From positions 1 to 17,407 of the forward strand of contig JAHZIE010000051.1 in the NCBI GenBank assembly GCA_019419895.1: 17,407 nt of DNA. The letters are read 5' to 3'. A program made the position numbers and the translations under genes. The notes under the pieces are model-generated. The model did not search any database, was not told the origin of the DNA, and was given only the letters and a program-made list of their open reading frames with translations. This DNA comes from Clostridiales bacterium (lineage in GTDB: Bacteria > Bacillota > Clostridia > Oscillospirales > Acutalibacteraceae). Of this stretch, positions 1-7,824 are shown in pieces (the stretch's first letter is position 1; every line of letters begins with the position of its first letter).

Positions 1-190
1 CCTCGAGCGGGCTGGAGAGGGAGCCCCTCCCTCTGCACGTGACCTCTACGAATACCACAAAAGCTCCGTCCGGCGCAATGATATCGATTTCTCCGAACCG
101 GGTAGTATAGTTTCTCTTAAGAATCCTGTAGCCCTTTCCCTCCAAAATCCGGCAGGCCATTTCCTCCGCCCCGGCCCCTTTTTCATTCAT
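1..190 (-). CDS. yraN: YraN/UPF0102 family endonuclease-like protein (N-terminal 63 residues; cut by window edge)
   Basis: The frame runs off the left edge of the window, so only the first 63 codons are visible. The peptide has the family hallmarks: an initial G-x-x-A-E-E-M-A helix, then RNYTTRFGEIDIIAPDG and VFVEVTCRGRG. The E-I-D plus V-F-V-E-V pattern is the restriction-endonuclease-like core that UPF0102 proteins share with Holliday-junction resolvases. Their biochemical role is not settled. The start at 190 is preceded by a purine-rich AGAGGCG about 6 nt upstream. It lies 18 nt after the rnhB stop, and rnhB-yraN adjacency is common in Firmicutes. Family assignment is confident; the function is not. 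Confidence 0.85.
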   Translation of the reverse strand, partial: MNEKGAGAEEMACRILEGKGYRILKRNYTTRFGEIDIIAPDGAFVVFVEVTCRGRGSLSSPLE

Positions 191-208
191 GCCGACGCCT
201 CTTTTCTT

Positions 209-817
209 CTACTTCTTTTCTTTCCAAAGCTTTTTTAAAAAACTCCGCCTGTGGATGGGAGAAGCCCCGTAATCACGGATCAGCTGCATGTGCAGGGCCG
301 TTCCGTACCCCTTGTGCTTTTCAAACTGATACTGGGGATACAGCTCCGCCATTTGAAGCATAAACCGATCCCTGCTAACCTTGGCAAGAATAGAAGCCGC
401 CGCAATAGAAGCGGAAAGGGAATCTCCTTTGACCACCGCCTTGGCCGGAATTGACAGAGGCGGCAGGCGGTTGCCGTCTATCAAAGCAAAATCCGCTTTC
501 TTTTCAAGCTCTTCTACCGCCCGTTTCATGGCAAGATAGGTCGCGTTTAAAATATTATATTCTTCTATTTCCTCCACACTGGCGCATGCAATTCCAAAGG
601 CCTCCGCCTGTTCGGTAATTTGATCAAACAAAAGCTCCCGCTTTTTTTCACTGAGCTTTTTGGAATCGTTAATTCCTTCAATCGCATGCTCCAGGGGAAG
701 GATCACCGCCGCGGCATATACCGGTCCAGCCAAGGGTCCACGGCCGGCCTCATCAACACCGCATACAGCCTGAAAGCCCGCGGCGGCCGCTTCCCGTTCA
801 AAAGCAAACCAATCCAT
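209..817 (-). CDS. rnhB: Ribonuclease HII
   Basis: This enzyme cleaves the RNA strand of RNA-DNA hybrids, including single ribonucleotides misincorporated into DNA. The 202 residues match the normal family length. The signature GVDEAGRGPLAGPV places the metal-binding D22 and E23, and ALIDGN and VKGD give D114 and D132, completing the DEDD set. NDSKKLS at about 50-56 and the KVSRDRFM helix are also typical of RNase HII. The start at 817 is set by AAGGAGGG, which lies inside the last codons of the upstream ylqF gene; ylqF stops at 819, so the two are translationally linked. yraN follows 18 nt later. Nothing is missing. Confidence 0.96.
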   Translation of the reverse strand: MDWFAFEREAAAAGFQAVCGVDEAGRGPLAGPVYAAAVILPLEHAIEGINDSKKLSEKKRELLFDQITEQAEAFGIACASVEEIEEYNILNATYLAMKRAVEELEKKADFALIDGNRLPPLSIPAKAVVKGDSLSASIAAASILAKVSRDRFMLQMAELYPQYQFEKHKGYGTALHMQLIRDYGASPIHRRSFLKKLWKEKK

Positions 818-818
818 G

Positions 819-1685
819 TCAGCCCTCCTTTACCTGTTCAATGGTAATACGACCAATTTTTCCTCCGCGGAATTCGTCCAGAATGGTAATGGAGGCCCGT
901 TCCGTATCTACTTCCCCGCCTGAGATCAGCATTCCTCTTTTTTTGCCAATCAGTCTAACGACAGCAAGGCCTTCAGTTTCCGGCAGTTCCTTGAGCTTGT
1001 ATCTTTGACAAAGCAGTTGGGGATATTCTTCCGCCAAAAGCTGGGCCAAACGGGCGGCAAGCTGCTCAATATCTACTACCTCATCCCTTACAGCACCGGT
1101 AAAAGCCAAATGCTCCCCTACCAGGGGATCCTCAAACTTAGGCCACAGGACTCCAGGAGTATCCAGCAGCTCATAGCCCTTCCCCATAGAAAACCACTGG
1201 CTGCCCCGTGTGACCCCTGGGCGATCCTCCACCTTGGCGCGGCCGCCACTGATCATCTTATTAATAAAAGAAGATTTTCCCACATTGGGAACACCGACAA
1301 TCATGAGTTTGATAGGGCGGCCTGACATTCCTTTTTGTTCCCATCCTGCAATTTTTTCCTTCAACAGCTCCCTGACCGCCGGAAGCACCTGCCCCAGTCC
1401 TTTTCCCGACTTACAGTCGACAGGAAGGGCAATTTCCTTCTCCGACTGAAGCCTTCGCACCCATTTTTTAGTTTGGGCATCATCCGCCATATCACATTTA
1501 TTCATTAAAATGAGTCTCGGCTTATTCCCAATCATCCCGTTCAACTCAGGATTCCGGCTGCTGACGGGGATTCTCGCGTCAATGATTTCCAATACCGCAT
1601 CCACCAGAGAAATGGATTCCTGCATTTTTCTCTTTGTTTTTGTCATATGGCCGGGGAACCACTGAACTTTGGTAATCTCTTCCAT
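819..1685 (-). CDS. ylqF: Ribosome biogenesis GTPase YlqF (RbgA)
   Basis: This is a circularly permuted GTPase needed for late maturation of the 50S subunit. Motifs come in permuted order: G4 NKCD at 62-65, VDCKSGKG near 89-96, G1 GVPNVGKSS from 131, G2 PGVTRG with T159, and G3 DTPG at 175-178. WFPGHM near the N terminus carries His13, which corresponds to the catalytic histidine of RbgA. The open frame could extend to 1784, but that extension is not family-like. ATG at 1685 has AAGGAAGG upstream and gives MEEITKVQWFPGHM, the standard N terminus. The 288 residues agree with the roughly 282 of the B. subtilis protein. It is followed without a gap by rnhB. Confidence 0.95.
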   Translation of the reverse strand: MEEITKVQWFPGHMTKTKRKMQESISLVDAVLEIIDARIPVSSRNPELNGMIGNKPRLILMNKCDMADDAQTKKWVRRLQSEKEIALPVDCKSGKGLGQVLPAVRELLKEKIAGWEQKGMSGRPIKLMIVGVPNVGKSSFINKMISGGRAKVEDRPGVTRGSQWFSMGKGYELLDTPGVLWPKFEDPLVGEHLAFTGAVRDEVVDIEQLAARLAQLLAEEYPQLLCQRYKLKELPETEGLAVVRLIGKKRGMLISGGEVDTERASITILDEFRGGKIGRITIEQVKEG

Positions 1686-1716
1686 AATATGGTTTCCTTC
1701 CTTTTTAACTTCTCTA

Positions 1717-1765
1717 CCATATCCTATGCCGCAGCTTCCGCCGTCTATGACACCACAGGATATGG
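1717..1765. repeat. Inverted repeat between rplS terminator and ylqF
   Basis: A perfect 8-bp inverted repeat (CCATATCC at 1717-1724 and GGATATGG at 1758-1765) flanks a 33-nt spacer. It lies in the ylqF 5' region, just after the rplS hairpin. It has no U-tract, so it is not a simple terminator. It could be an mRNA 5' structure for ylqF or chance. Confidence 0.35.
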
Positions 1766-1783
1766 AAATGCCCATATAAAGCA

Positions 1784-1807
1784 AAAAAGGGACTTGCGTC
1801 CCTTTTT
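1784..1807 (-). terminator. Hairpin terminator after rplS
   Basis: A perfect 10-bp stem (AAAAAGGGAC / GTCCCTTTTT) with a TTGC loop begins 4 nt after the rplS stop. Read on the minus strand it ends in a T run. It probably ends or attenuates rplS transcripts before ylqF. The A/T symmetry makes it usable in both directions. Confidence 0.8.
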
Positions 1808-1811
1808 GTGA

Positions 1812-2156
1812 TTAACCGATTTGCTCTTTTACCTTAGCAGCCTTACCAACCCTGTCACGCAGGTAATAAAGCTTGCTTCTGCGGACGCGGCCTTTTCTGA
1901 TAACCTTGACAGCCTTAACATTCGGGGAATGAATGGGAAAAACCCTTTCAACGCCAACACCGTAAGAAACACGGCGAACTGTAAAGGTCTCAGCCACACC
2001 ACTGCCCTTCTTGGCAATGACGGTGCCTTCAAATGCCTGTACTCTCTCTCTGTCTCCCTCGCGGATATTGACGTCCACACGAACAGTGTCGCCAATCCCA
2101 AAGGATGGGAGCTCAGCCTTCTGAGAGTCTGCTGCAATCAGTTTCAATGCATCCAT
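1812..2156 (-). CDS. rplS: 50S ribosomal protein L19
   Basis: This is a large-subunit protein at the 30S-50S interface. The 114 residues are the usual length. Diagnostic segments include FGIGDTVRVDVNIREGDRERVQ, FEGTVIAKKGSG, TVRRVSYGVGVERVFPIHSP and GRVRRSKLYYLRDRVGKAA. An ideal AAGGAGGA lies 8 nt before the ATG at 2156. It has its own promoter (2297-2325) and a folded leader (2189-2284), so it is transcribed separately from the radical SAM pair upstream, and a hairpin follows the stop. In relatives rplS usually follows trmD and precedes lepB; neither is here. Confidence 0.97.
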   Translation of the reverse strand: MDALKLIAADSQKAELPSFGIGDTVRVDVNIREGDRERVQAFEGTVIAKKGSGVAETFTVRRVSYGVGVERVFPIHSPNVKAVKVIRKGRVRRSKLYYLRDRVGKAAKVKEQIG

Positions 2157-2188
2157 GATAAAAATCCTCCTTCATTTTCCGGCATTCA

Positions 2189-2284
2189 TGCTGTTCCCAA
2201 AACAGCAGAGGACTGCCCGCTTTGAATGTCGCGGCAAAACTGCCTGGCATCAATCCCCATCAAAGGAGCCTTTGACGGCAATCC
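2189..2284 (-). ncRNA. Structured rplS mRNA leader (candidate L19 autoregulatory leader)
   Basis: Between the promoter and the rplS ribosome binding site the transcript can form three elements. (1) A long-range 8-bp helix, GGATTGCC (2284-2277) with GGCAGTCC (2217-2210), containing one G-U pair. (2) Inside it, a hairpin TCAAAG-GCTC-CTTTGA (2275-2260). (3) Downstream, a 7-bp hairpin TGCTGTT/AACAGCA (2207-2189). A second TCAAAG copy inside CATTCAAAGC (2228-2219) could compete for CTTTGA, giving two exclusive folds. L19 leaders that bind their own protein are known in Firmicutes (an Rfam family), and this fits in position and size. Membership cannot be confirmed without a covariance search. Confidence 0.55.
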
Positions 2285-2296
2285 AGATGCTTTTAT

Positions 2297-2325
2297 AGTA
2301 TAGCACAAGCAACGGCGCGATGCAA
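2297..2325 (-). promoter_or_regulatory. Sigma-A type promoter of rplS
   Basis: On the minus strand: -35 TTGCAT (2325-2320), a spacer of exactly 17 nt, and -10 TATACT (2302-2297) preceded by TGC, an extended -10. Transcription would begin near 2290, giving a leader of about 134 nt before the rplS ATG. Confidence 0.75.
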
Positions 2326-2348
2326 GGATTTTTTCATATTTCTTCCAT

Positions 2349-3005
2349 TTAGTGAAACAAATTTCCATGGAGATCCATTACTTTGGTCCGCCGGATTCGG
2401 TAAAAGGGTTTTTGGTCCCATCCCGCAAAGATTGTATCCAGCAGAAGGGATGGGTTGATATTTTCCCTGCTCCCTGCTGGAAGCAGCAGGAGCATTTTCA
2501 CCTTATCTCCCAGCACCTGCATTCTCATGGAGCGCAGGGATGGTTTGAGATCAATTTCCTTGTTCCCAGCCTTGGTCTTTTTTTCCGTCAAAAGCTGGGG
2601 CTGCGCGCAGACAGACTCTATTTTTTCCACCGCCTTCTCTGCCGGGAGAGAAAATCCTTCCAAAATGATTTCATATTCCGCGGCGTCTATCTCCCCTGGC
2701 CTCTCCTCCGGCAGCGTCACCCCTGTAACCGTCAGCCCTTCCGGAAGGCACTGGTTCAGACGCTTCTGAATCTCCCACAGGGGCATATCCTTCACGATTT
2801 TCAGATCCATGGATTCCATTTCCCCTTCTGTCCCCAAAGAAAGAGGAAGGGCAAAGGTGAGAAAAAGATGGGGATTAAATCCCTCTGTATACCAAGCCGG
2901 AATTCCCGCGCGCTTCACCGCCCTGGCCATACAGCGGTTGAGATCTAAATGGGAGATAAACCTTGCAACCCCCTCCTTGCGGAACCATACCCTAATTGTC
3001 TCCAA
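2349..3005 (-). CDS. TIGR03936/DUF2344 radical-SAM-associated protein
   Basis: The N terminus IRVWFRKEGVARFISHLDL, followed by RAVKRAGIPAWYTEGFNPH and FALPLSLGTEGEMES, is the DUF2344 (TIGR03936) signature. This family is encoded beside, or fused to, the B12-binding-type radical SAM protein found immediately upstream. Its reaction is unknown; a role in RNA or ribosome maturation has been suggested only from context. The open frame extends to 3083, but those codons lie deep in the upstream gene. I place the start at TTG 3005, just before the conserved domain, giving 218 residues and a 14-nt overlap. GTG at 3014 is an alternative. The ribosome binding site is weak, consistent with coupled translation. 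Confidence 0.85.
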   Translation of the reverse strand: METIRVWFRKEGVARFISHLDLNRCMARAVKRAGIPAWYTEGFNPHLFLTFALPLSLGTEGEMESMDLKIVKDMPLWEIQKRLNQCLPEGLTVTGVTLPEERPGEIDAAEYEIILEGFSLPAEKAVEKIESVCAQPQLLTEKKTKAGNKEIDLKPSLRSMRMQVLGDKVKMLLLLPAGSRENINPSLLLDTIFAGWDQKPFYRIRRTKVMDLHGNLFH

Positions 3006-4839
3006 CGCAAACACCCACTTTCCAGCAACTGGCGCCGCAGCCGGAACATTGTTCCCGGCAGTTTGGCGTCGTCCTATCCTCATAGGCCTTCAGACATTCT
3101 CTCTTGAGAAACTCCTTCGATACGCCGTAATCCAAATGATCCCAAGGAAGGATCTCGTCAAAATCACGGCGGCGGTTGGCATAAAAAGCAGGATCTACAC
3201 CGCAGCGTTCAAAAACCCCCATCCAACGCTCAAGGGAAAAGAAATCCCCCCAACCGTCAAATTTACAGCCGGACTTGTGGGCTTCCAATAAAACCCTGCC
3301 CAGGCGTCTGTCCCCGCGGGCAAACACTCCTTCCAAAAAGCTGGTGTCCGCCTCATGCCAATTGCATTTTATCTTTTTAGTAGTAATGGAATCTCTCAAA
3401 TGCTTTTGTTTTTCGTGCAGCGTCTCAATGGTATCCTGAGGCTCCCATTGAAAAGGGGTAAAAGCCTTCGGCACAAAGGACGACGCGCTGACTGTCACAT
3501 TGACGGATTTCCCCTTGGGCTTTTCAGGACAGCGGTAATAAGCATTGACAACGCTCTGCCCTAGGGCTGCAATCCCAGCCACGTCCTCCATGGTTTCCGT
3601 AGGAAGGCCAATCATAAAATACAGCTTAACACTGGTCCAACCGCCACGAAAAGCCATAGTACATGTTTGAATCAGCTCTTCCTCGGTAACATTTTTATTA
3701 ATGACATTCCTCAAACGCTGCGTGCCCGCTTCGGGTGCAAAAGTCAGCCCGCTTCGCCGGATGGACTGAAGCTTTTGAACCAGCTCGTCCGAAAAGCCGT
3801 CTACCCGCAGGGATGGCAGGGACACGCTTACCTTATCATCCTCCGACCAGGTGAGCATTTTCTCCAAGAGCTCCTTCATTTTCGTATAATCGCTGCTGCT
3901 GAGAGAGGAAAGGGAAATTTCGTCATATCCCGTAGAGGAGCAGAGCTCACGGCTTTGCCGGTTGATGGTATCCACCGATTTCTCCCTCACCGGGCGGTAG
4001 ATAAATCCCGCCTGACAAAAACGGCAGCCACGGATACAGCCACGGAAAATTTCCTGTACCACCCTGTCATGAACAATTTCAAGAAAGGGAACAATGAATT
4101 TATCCGGATAATAGGTTTGATCCAGATCCTTCATAATCCGTTTTTTCACCTTTGCCGGTGCCCCTTCCTTCGGGACAATGGCGGAGATGGTTCCGTCCTC
4201 ATGATAAGAAACCTCATAAAGGGAGGGAACATAAACCCCTTCTATGCCGGCAGCTTCCCTTAAAAACTGCCGGCGGCTTTTTCCTTCCTTCCGGCAGGCG
4301 CGATACAGCTCCATCACTTCTAGATCCACCTCTTCCCCTTCGCCGAGGAAAAAGATATCAATAAAGTCGGCCAGGGGTTCCGCATTACAAGCACAGGGCC
4401 CCCCAGCGACAACAATCTGGCCAAGCCCCTGCCGGTCGCAAGATTTCAGGGGGATGTTGGCCAAATCCAGCATGTTAAGGACATTGGAATAGCTCAGTTC
4501 ATACTGAAGGGTGAAGCCGATAAAATCGAAATTCGTGATAGCATCTCCGCTTTCCAGGCCGTAGAGGGGAATCCCCCTCTTCCTCATTTCATCTTCCATA
4601 TCATCCCAGGGCGCAAAAACCCGTTCACACCAAATATAGGGCCTTTCGTTAAAAAGACTGTATAATATTTTCATTCCCAGGTGGGACATTCCCACCTCAT
4701 ACACATCCGGGAAACAAAAAGCAAAACGCAGATCTATCTGGGAAAGATCCTTCACAACAGAATTCAGTTCTCCTCCGGTATATCTGCCTGGCTTCTGCAC
4801 CCTGGACAACGCCTGTTCTATCTCTTCATGCATGGGCAT
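2992..4839 (-). CDS. TIGR03960-family B12-binding-type radical SAM protein
   Basis: A 615-residue protein. An N-terminal cobalamin-binding-like Rossmann region (about 30-200; FAFCFPDVYEVGMSHLG, VAGGPCACNAEPLADF, FFLGEGEE) precedes a radical SAM core with the C-x3-C-x2-C cluster motif at C268, C272 and C275 (GCIRGCRFCQAG). A cysteine-rich tail (CREQCSGCGASC...C) may bind a second metal centre. Substrate and reaction are unknown in this family. ATG at 4839 has AGAGGGAGC about 5 nt upstream; the open frame continues to 4938 but that part is not family-like. It has its own promoter at 4921-4949 and overlaps its DUF2344 partner. In many Clostridia the pair precedes rng-rplU, which is not the case here. 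Confidence 0.92.
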   Translation of the reverse strand: MPMHEEIEQALSRVQKPGRYTGGELNSVVKDLSQIDLRFAFCFPDVYEVGMSHLGMKILYSLFNERPYIWCERVFAPWDDMEDEMRKRGIPLYGLESGDAITNFDFIGFTLQYELSYSNVLNMLDLANIPLKSCDRQGLGQIVVAGGPCACNAEPLADFIDIFFLGEGEEVDLEVMELYRACRKEGKSRRQFLREAAGIEGVYVPSLYEVSYHEDGTISAIVPKEGAPAKVKKRIMKDLDQTYYPDKFIVPFLEIVHDRVVQEIFRGCIRGCRFCQAGFIYRPVREKSVDTINRQSRELCSSTGYDEISLSSLSSSDYTKMKELLEKMLTWSEDDKVSVSLPSLRVDGFSDELVQKLQSIRRSGLTFAPEAGTQRLRNVINKNVTEEELIQTCTMAFRGGWTSVKLYFMIGLPTETMEDVAGIAALGQSVVNAYYRCPEKPKGKSVNVTVSASSFVPKAFTPFQWEPQDTIETLHEKQKHLRDSITTKKIKCNWHEADTSFLEGVFARGDRRLGRVLLEAHKSGCKFDGWGDFFSLERWMGVFERCGVDPAFYANRRRDFDEILPWDHLDYGVSKEFLKRECLKAYEDRTTPNCREQCSGCGASCWKVGVCVGDN

Positions 4840-4920
4840 GCTTGCTCCCTCTTTCATACTTTTTATCAATACATTTTTCTCAAACAGTTCTGGACAATGG
4901 ACAGCGAAAAATATATGTGT

Positions 4921-4949
4921 ATTATAGCATATCCTCATACATTTCTCAA
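4921..4949 (-). promoter_or_regulatory. Promoter of the radical SAM/DUF2344 operon
   Basis: Minus strand: -35 TTGAGA (4949-4944), 17-nt spacer, perfect -10 TATAAT (4926-4921) with a TGC extended element. It gives a 5' UTR of about 75 nt before the ATG at 4839. Confidence 0.82.
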
Positions 4950-5119
4950 AGGATAAATCAAAAAAGCTTGAAGAAGTTCTCCTTTTCCTATTTCAATTTT
5001 CTTCTTATCGCTAAAGCGGCGCCTTGTATGATTGCCGGAAGTATTTTAGGCCGACTGCCTATGAAAGAAGCAAGGAATCAGGGCACCATGATATAAAATT
5101 CAGGTTTGACGTACATAAC
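4950..5119. other. Intergenic spacer
   Basis: No gene with a start and ribosome binding site is visible. A short plus-strand stretch (5030-5095) ending MIAGSILGRLPMKEARNQG looks protein-like, but its upstream frame overlaps the radical SAM promoter, so it is at best a remnant. Confidence 0.4.
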
Positions 5120-5163
5120 AAAAGAAAAGCTTTCCTTTTTGGGAGAAGGAAAGCTTTTCTTTT
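5120..5163 (-). terminator. Strong terminator of the RR-HK-PepSY operon
   Basis: A perfect 18-bp stem (5120-5137 with 5146-5163) and an 8-nt loop. The stem core is GAAAAGCTTTCC/GGAAAGCTTTTC, flanked by A and T runs on both sides, so it can terminate in either direction. It lies 40 nt after the PepSY gene stop. Confidence 0.9.
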
Positions 5164-5203
5164 TACAATACCTCCAATAATTTTGGTTTCTCTTTGCACT
5201 CTA

Positions 5204-6325
5204 TTAATCTATATGACTTGCATCATATTCCATAATCTCTCCTGTAACAGCATTTATTTTATATTCATATTCCGAATAGCCATGATAAAATTCAATTTCA
5301 TAGATGCTAAATCCATCATCGCGATCCAGCTCTACCTTTTCAAAGATGAGTTCGGAAACAGGATATCCCGCGTGAGAGGCCGCAAGTTCTTTTGCCTTCT
5401 CCACCCCAATATAAGAAGTTTCTCCTGGATTACCGTTCGAGGTTTTAAACGCTTCCATATCTTTGCTGACAATCTTCCCTGTTACAGCGTTGAGTTCATA
5501 TTCGTACTGATGCGCCGCGGTGTAAAACTTGATTTCATAAATGGCAATACCGTCATCATATTCCAGTTTTACTTTTGTAAAAGTAGCCGCGGAAGACTCC
5601 ACCCCCGCATCGGACAGAACGTTGCCTTTTGCCGTTTCAATACTGATTTGGCCATTGGGAGCAGTATTTTCCCCCTGCTGCGGTTCCGATGAAACCTGCT
5701 GGACAGGCTGTGACTGCACCTCCGATTGTCCGCTGGAAACTGTCTCTGGATTTCTTGTAATTTCTTTGCTTTTGCTGTAAACCACACCTGTGTCGGCGTT
5801 GATTTCATATTCAAATTTCGTATTGCTGGTGTAGAATTCAATGTCATAAACAGCAATTCCAGAGTCCCAATCCAGTTTTTCCTTTATAAATGTGACCTGG
5901 GAAGCGGCGAGCCCCGCGTCGTTCAAGGCGGCTTTTTTGGCATCTTCCAGGGTAATCTTTGCCGTTATAACCTTATCTGTTCCGTTATTTCTTTCTTGTT
6001 CCAGTTCTTTTTTGAGCACTGTTCCATCGCTGGCCTTAATCCAATATTCATATTCTATTTCATCAACCGCAAACTTCACCTCATAGATAAATTGTCCCTG
6101 CTCAAAGGAAAAATCCGCTTTGACAAAATCCACTGAGGCCGGATCTATCCCGGCGTCCGCAAAAGCATAATTTTGTGCGTTGACCGCGCCTATGGAATTA
6201 TTTTTTGCCACCGCGCCGGCCGCGTAAACGGTTCCAGTTCCAAGAAGCCCCACAGCCGCAAGGATGCAAAGGCAGGAAACAACTGCTTTCCAGGGGGTAT
6301 CAAAAAATTTTTTCAAACGTTTCAT
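5204..6325 (-). CDS. Exported protein with four PepSY-like repeats
   Basis: 373 residues. A basic start (MKRLKKFFDT) and hydrophobic segment at about 14-36 ending YAAGA indicate an export signal, probably cleaved near 36. Four PepSY-type units follow, each with a helix then a hairpin: IYEVKFAVDE...DGTV (80-103), VYDIEFYTSN...DTGVV (159-182), IYEIKFYTAA...TGKI (262-285), IYEIEFYHGY...TGEI (341-364). A Ser/Gln/Pro/Glu linker (about 192-225) separates units 2 and 3. The mature protein is acidic. PepSY domains can inhibit or chaperone secreted proteases and also occur in proteins next to sensor kinases; no target is visible here. The ribosome binding site is GGAGGCG. It is last in the RR-HK-PepSY cassette and has its own promoter carrying the same box as the regulator gene. 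Confidence 0.9.
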   Translation of the reverse strand: MKRLKKFFDTPWKAVVSCLCILAAVGLLGTGTVYAAGAVAKNNSIGAVNAQNYAFADAGIDPASVDFVKADFSFEQGQFIYEVKFAVDEIEYEYWIKASDGTVLKKELEQERNNGTDKVITAKITLEDAKKAALNDAGLAASQVTFIKEKLDWDSGIAVYDIEFYTSNTKFEYEINADTGVVYSKSKEITRNPETVSSGQSEVQSQPVQQVSSEPQQGENTAPNGQISIETAKGNVLSDAGVESSAATFTKVKLEYDDGIAIYEIKFYTAAHQYEYELNAVTGKIVSKDMEAFKTSNGNPGETSYIGVEKAKELAASHAGYPVSELIFEKVELDRDDGFSIYEIEFYHGYSEYEYKINAVTGEIMEYDASHID

Positions 6326-6359
6326 TTGAAATAACGCCTCCTTTTTTCACTTTACAAGT

Positions 6360-6392
6360 ATGATATAACAGAAAAATTAAAAGTTCATTAGT
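6360..6392 (-). promoter_or_regulatory. PepSY gene promoter with regulator box
   Basis: Minus strand: the 18-bp box ACTAATGAACTTTTAATT (6392-6375) lies with its first base 27 nt upstream of the -10 TATCAT (6365-6360). The -35 position (ATGAAC) is poor, as expected for an activator-dependent promoter. The box overlaps the last codons and stop of the histidine kinase gene. Half sites CTAATGA and TTAATTT are spaced 11 bp, typical of OmpR-family binding. Confidence 0.65.
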
Positions 6393-7824
6393 GTGAATTT
6401 TTATCTGAAATACTCTGGTCGAGCAAAGGCAGTGAAAAAATAAAACTGCTGCCTACACCGGCTTCGCTTTCCACTTGTATGCTTCCGCCATGAAGTTTCG
6501 CAATTTCTGAAACTATGGAAAGTCCTAAACCAGTACCTGCTCCGGAATGCGAAGCGTCTGCCTGATAGAAGCGATGGAAAATTTTCTCCTGTTCCTCCTT
6601 TCGAATCCCAATTCCATTATCCGTGACCGACAAAATCGCTTCGTCTCCATTTTTCCTGAGCAGCACGCGGATAAAGCCGTTTTCCCTTCCGTACCGGTAA
6701 GCATTGCTGACAAGGTTGCTCAAAAGTCTGGCAAGCAGTTCGCTGTTTCCAAGCACCATTACGGAATCCTCCGCTTCACAGTGCAAGAGGATTCCTTTTT
6801 CTTCTATCAGCTTCATATCCGCGCAGGTGGACGTGACAAGTTCCGTCATGTTCACCTGCGATCTCGTGTAACTGTCCGCCCTGATTTCCAGACGGACAAA
6901 ATCCAGCATATCGCGAATCATCTTCGACATCTTTCCACCCTGTCTGCTGATAACCTCAAGTGCCTGACGGTATTCCTCCACATTTTCGGCGTTTTCCAGA
7001 GAATACTCGCACTGCGCCATAATTACCGACATGGGAGTACGAAGTTCATGGGAAGCATCCGACGCAAACTGCCGTTCGGCTTCAAAGGCCTTCTCCAGCC
7101 TTCCAAACATTCCATTAAAGCTCTCGGCAAGCTGATGGAGCTCATCCGTCCCTTCGCCGAGCTCAATACGCTTTTTCAGGTCTCCGCCCCTGCTGATATG
7201 GGAAACCGTCTCCGACATCTGATGTATCGGGCGAAGCGCTCTCCACGCGATAAGATAACCTCCGCCGATTGCAAGAAGTACCAGCACGGGAAGCAGAATC
7301 AGCGACAAACGGGAAATATCCTCCATTTGCGCCGCTCCCTGTTGTTCCGATAATATTCCGCGGATCCATAGTCCTTCCATCCCTTCCTTCGTCAGCTGGC
7401 GGTCAAAGATATAATAGGCCGTCCCATAGACAGTTATCTTCTGTACCTGGGAATTTTGCAGCTGTATCTTTTGAATTTCTCTCGCAATGGGATTTTCTCC
7501 ATAAAGCAGGGTTCCATCCTCCTGATATAACGAGGTATATACTCCATGCGTCTCATCAAAGAAACTGCCGCTCATCCTAAGAAAACCATTTTGGTACTCT
7601 ACAAAGCGCATGGAAGTATCCGCAAAATCGGCTGATTTTGCATCGGAAATAAATTCTATTCCATTCATACTGTTTCCCACGGCCTCTACCAGGGCGTTCC
7701 TCACCGATTTCTGAATAACCTGGCTGCTGACCGTCAGGATAACAAAATATGTGATAGAAACAACTAAAAGTAATGCGGCAGAAAACCAAAGGGTTATTTT
7801 CATGCGTATGGACAATTTTTTCAT
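6388..7824 (-). CDS. Sensor histidine kinase (OmpR-partner type)
   Basis: 478 residues. TM1 is at about 10-32, an extracytoplasmic region at about 33-172, TM2 at about 173-194, then a HAMP linker (ALRPIHQMSETV... to about 248). The HisKA dimerisation box FASDASHELRTPMSVI has His259 as phospho-acceptor. The ATPase domain has N-box NLVSNAYRYG (N370, N374), G1 DNGIGI (402-407), F-box FHRFYQ and G2 GAGTGLGLSIV (from 428). It would autophosphorylate and pass phosphate to the regulator encoded just upstream, whose stop overlaps this ATG by 4 nt (ATGA). The sensor region has no recognisable ligand domain, so the stimulus is unknown; the adjacent PepSY protein is a candidate accessory factor. Confidence 0.94.
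   Translation of the reverse strand: MKKLSIRMKITLWFSAALLLVVSITYFVILTVSSQVIQKSVRNALVEAVGNSMNGIEFISDAKSADFADTSMRFVEYQNGFLRMSGSFFDETHGVYTSLYQEDGTLLYGENPIAREIQKIQLQNSQVQKITVYGTAYYIFDRQLTKEGMEGLWIRGILSEQQGAAQMEDISRLSLILLPVLVLLAIGGGYLIAWRALRPIHQMSETVSHISRGGDLKKRIELGEGTDELHQLAESFNGMFGRLEKAFEAERQFASDASHELRTPMSVIMAQCEYSLENAENVEEYRQALEVISRQGGKMSKMIRDMLDFVRLEIRADSYTRSQVNMTELVTSTCADMKLIEEKGILLHCEAEDSVMVLGNSELLARLLSNLVSNAYRYGRENGFIRVLLRKNGDEAILSVTDNGIGIRKEEQEKIFHRFYQADASHSGAGTGLGLSIVSEIAKLHGGSIQVESEAGVGSSFIFSLPLLDQSISDKNSH

Noticed and set aside
1686..1784. N-terminal extension of YlqF (33 extra residues)
   Set aside because: Not family-like, contains an inverted repeat, runs against the rplS terminator, and ATG 1685 has a good ribosome binding site and the standard N terminus.
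2186..2368. 60-codon minus-strand frame starting MEICFTKWKKYEKILA, faintly like the start of ribonuclease G
   Set aside because: It spans the rplS promoter and leader, and the similarity is limited to a few residues; chance is more likely.
4842..5096. Plus-strand frame ending IAGSILGRLPMKEARNQGTMI
   Set aside because: Overlaps the start and promoter of the radical SAM gene, has no ribosome binding site, and only the tail is protein-like.
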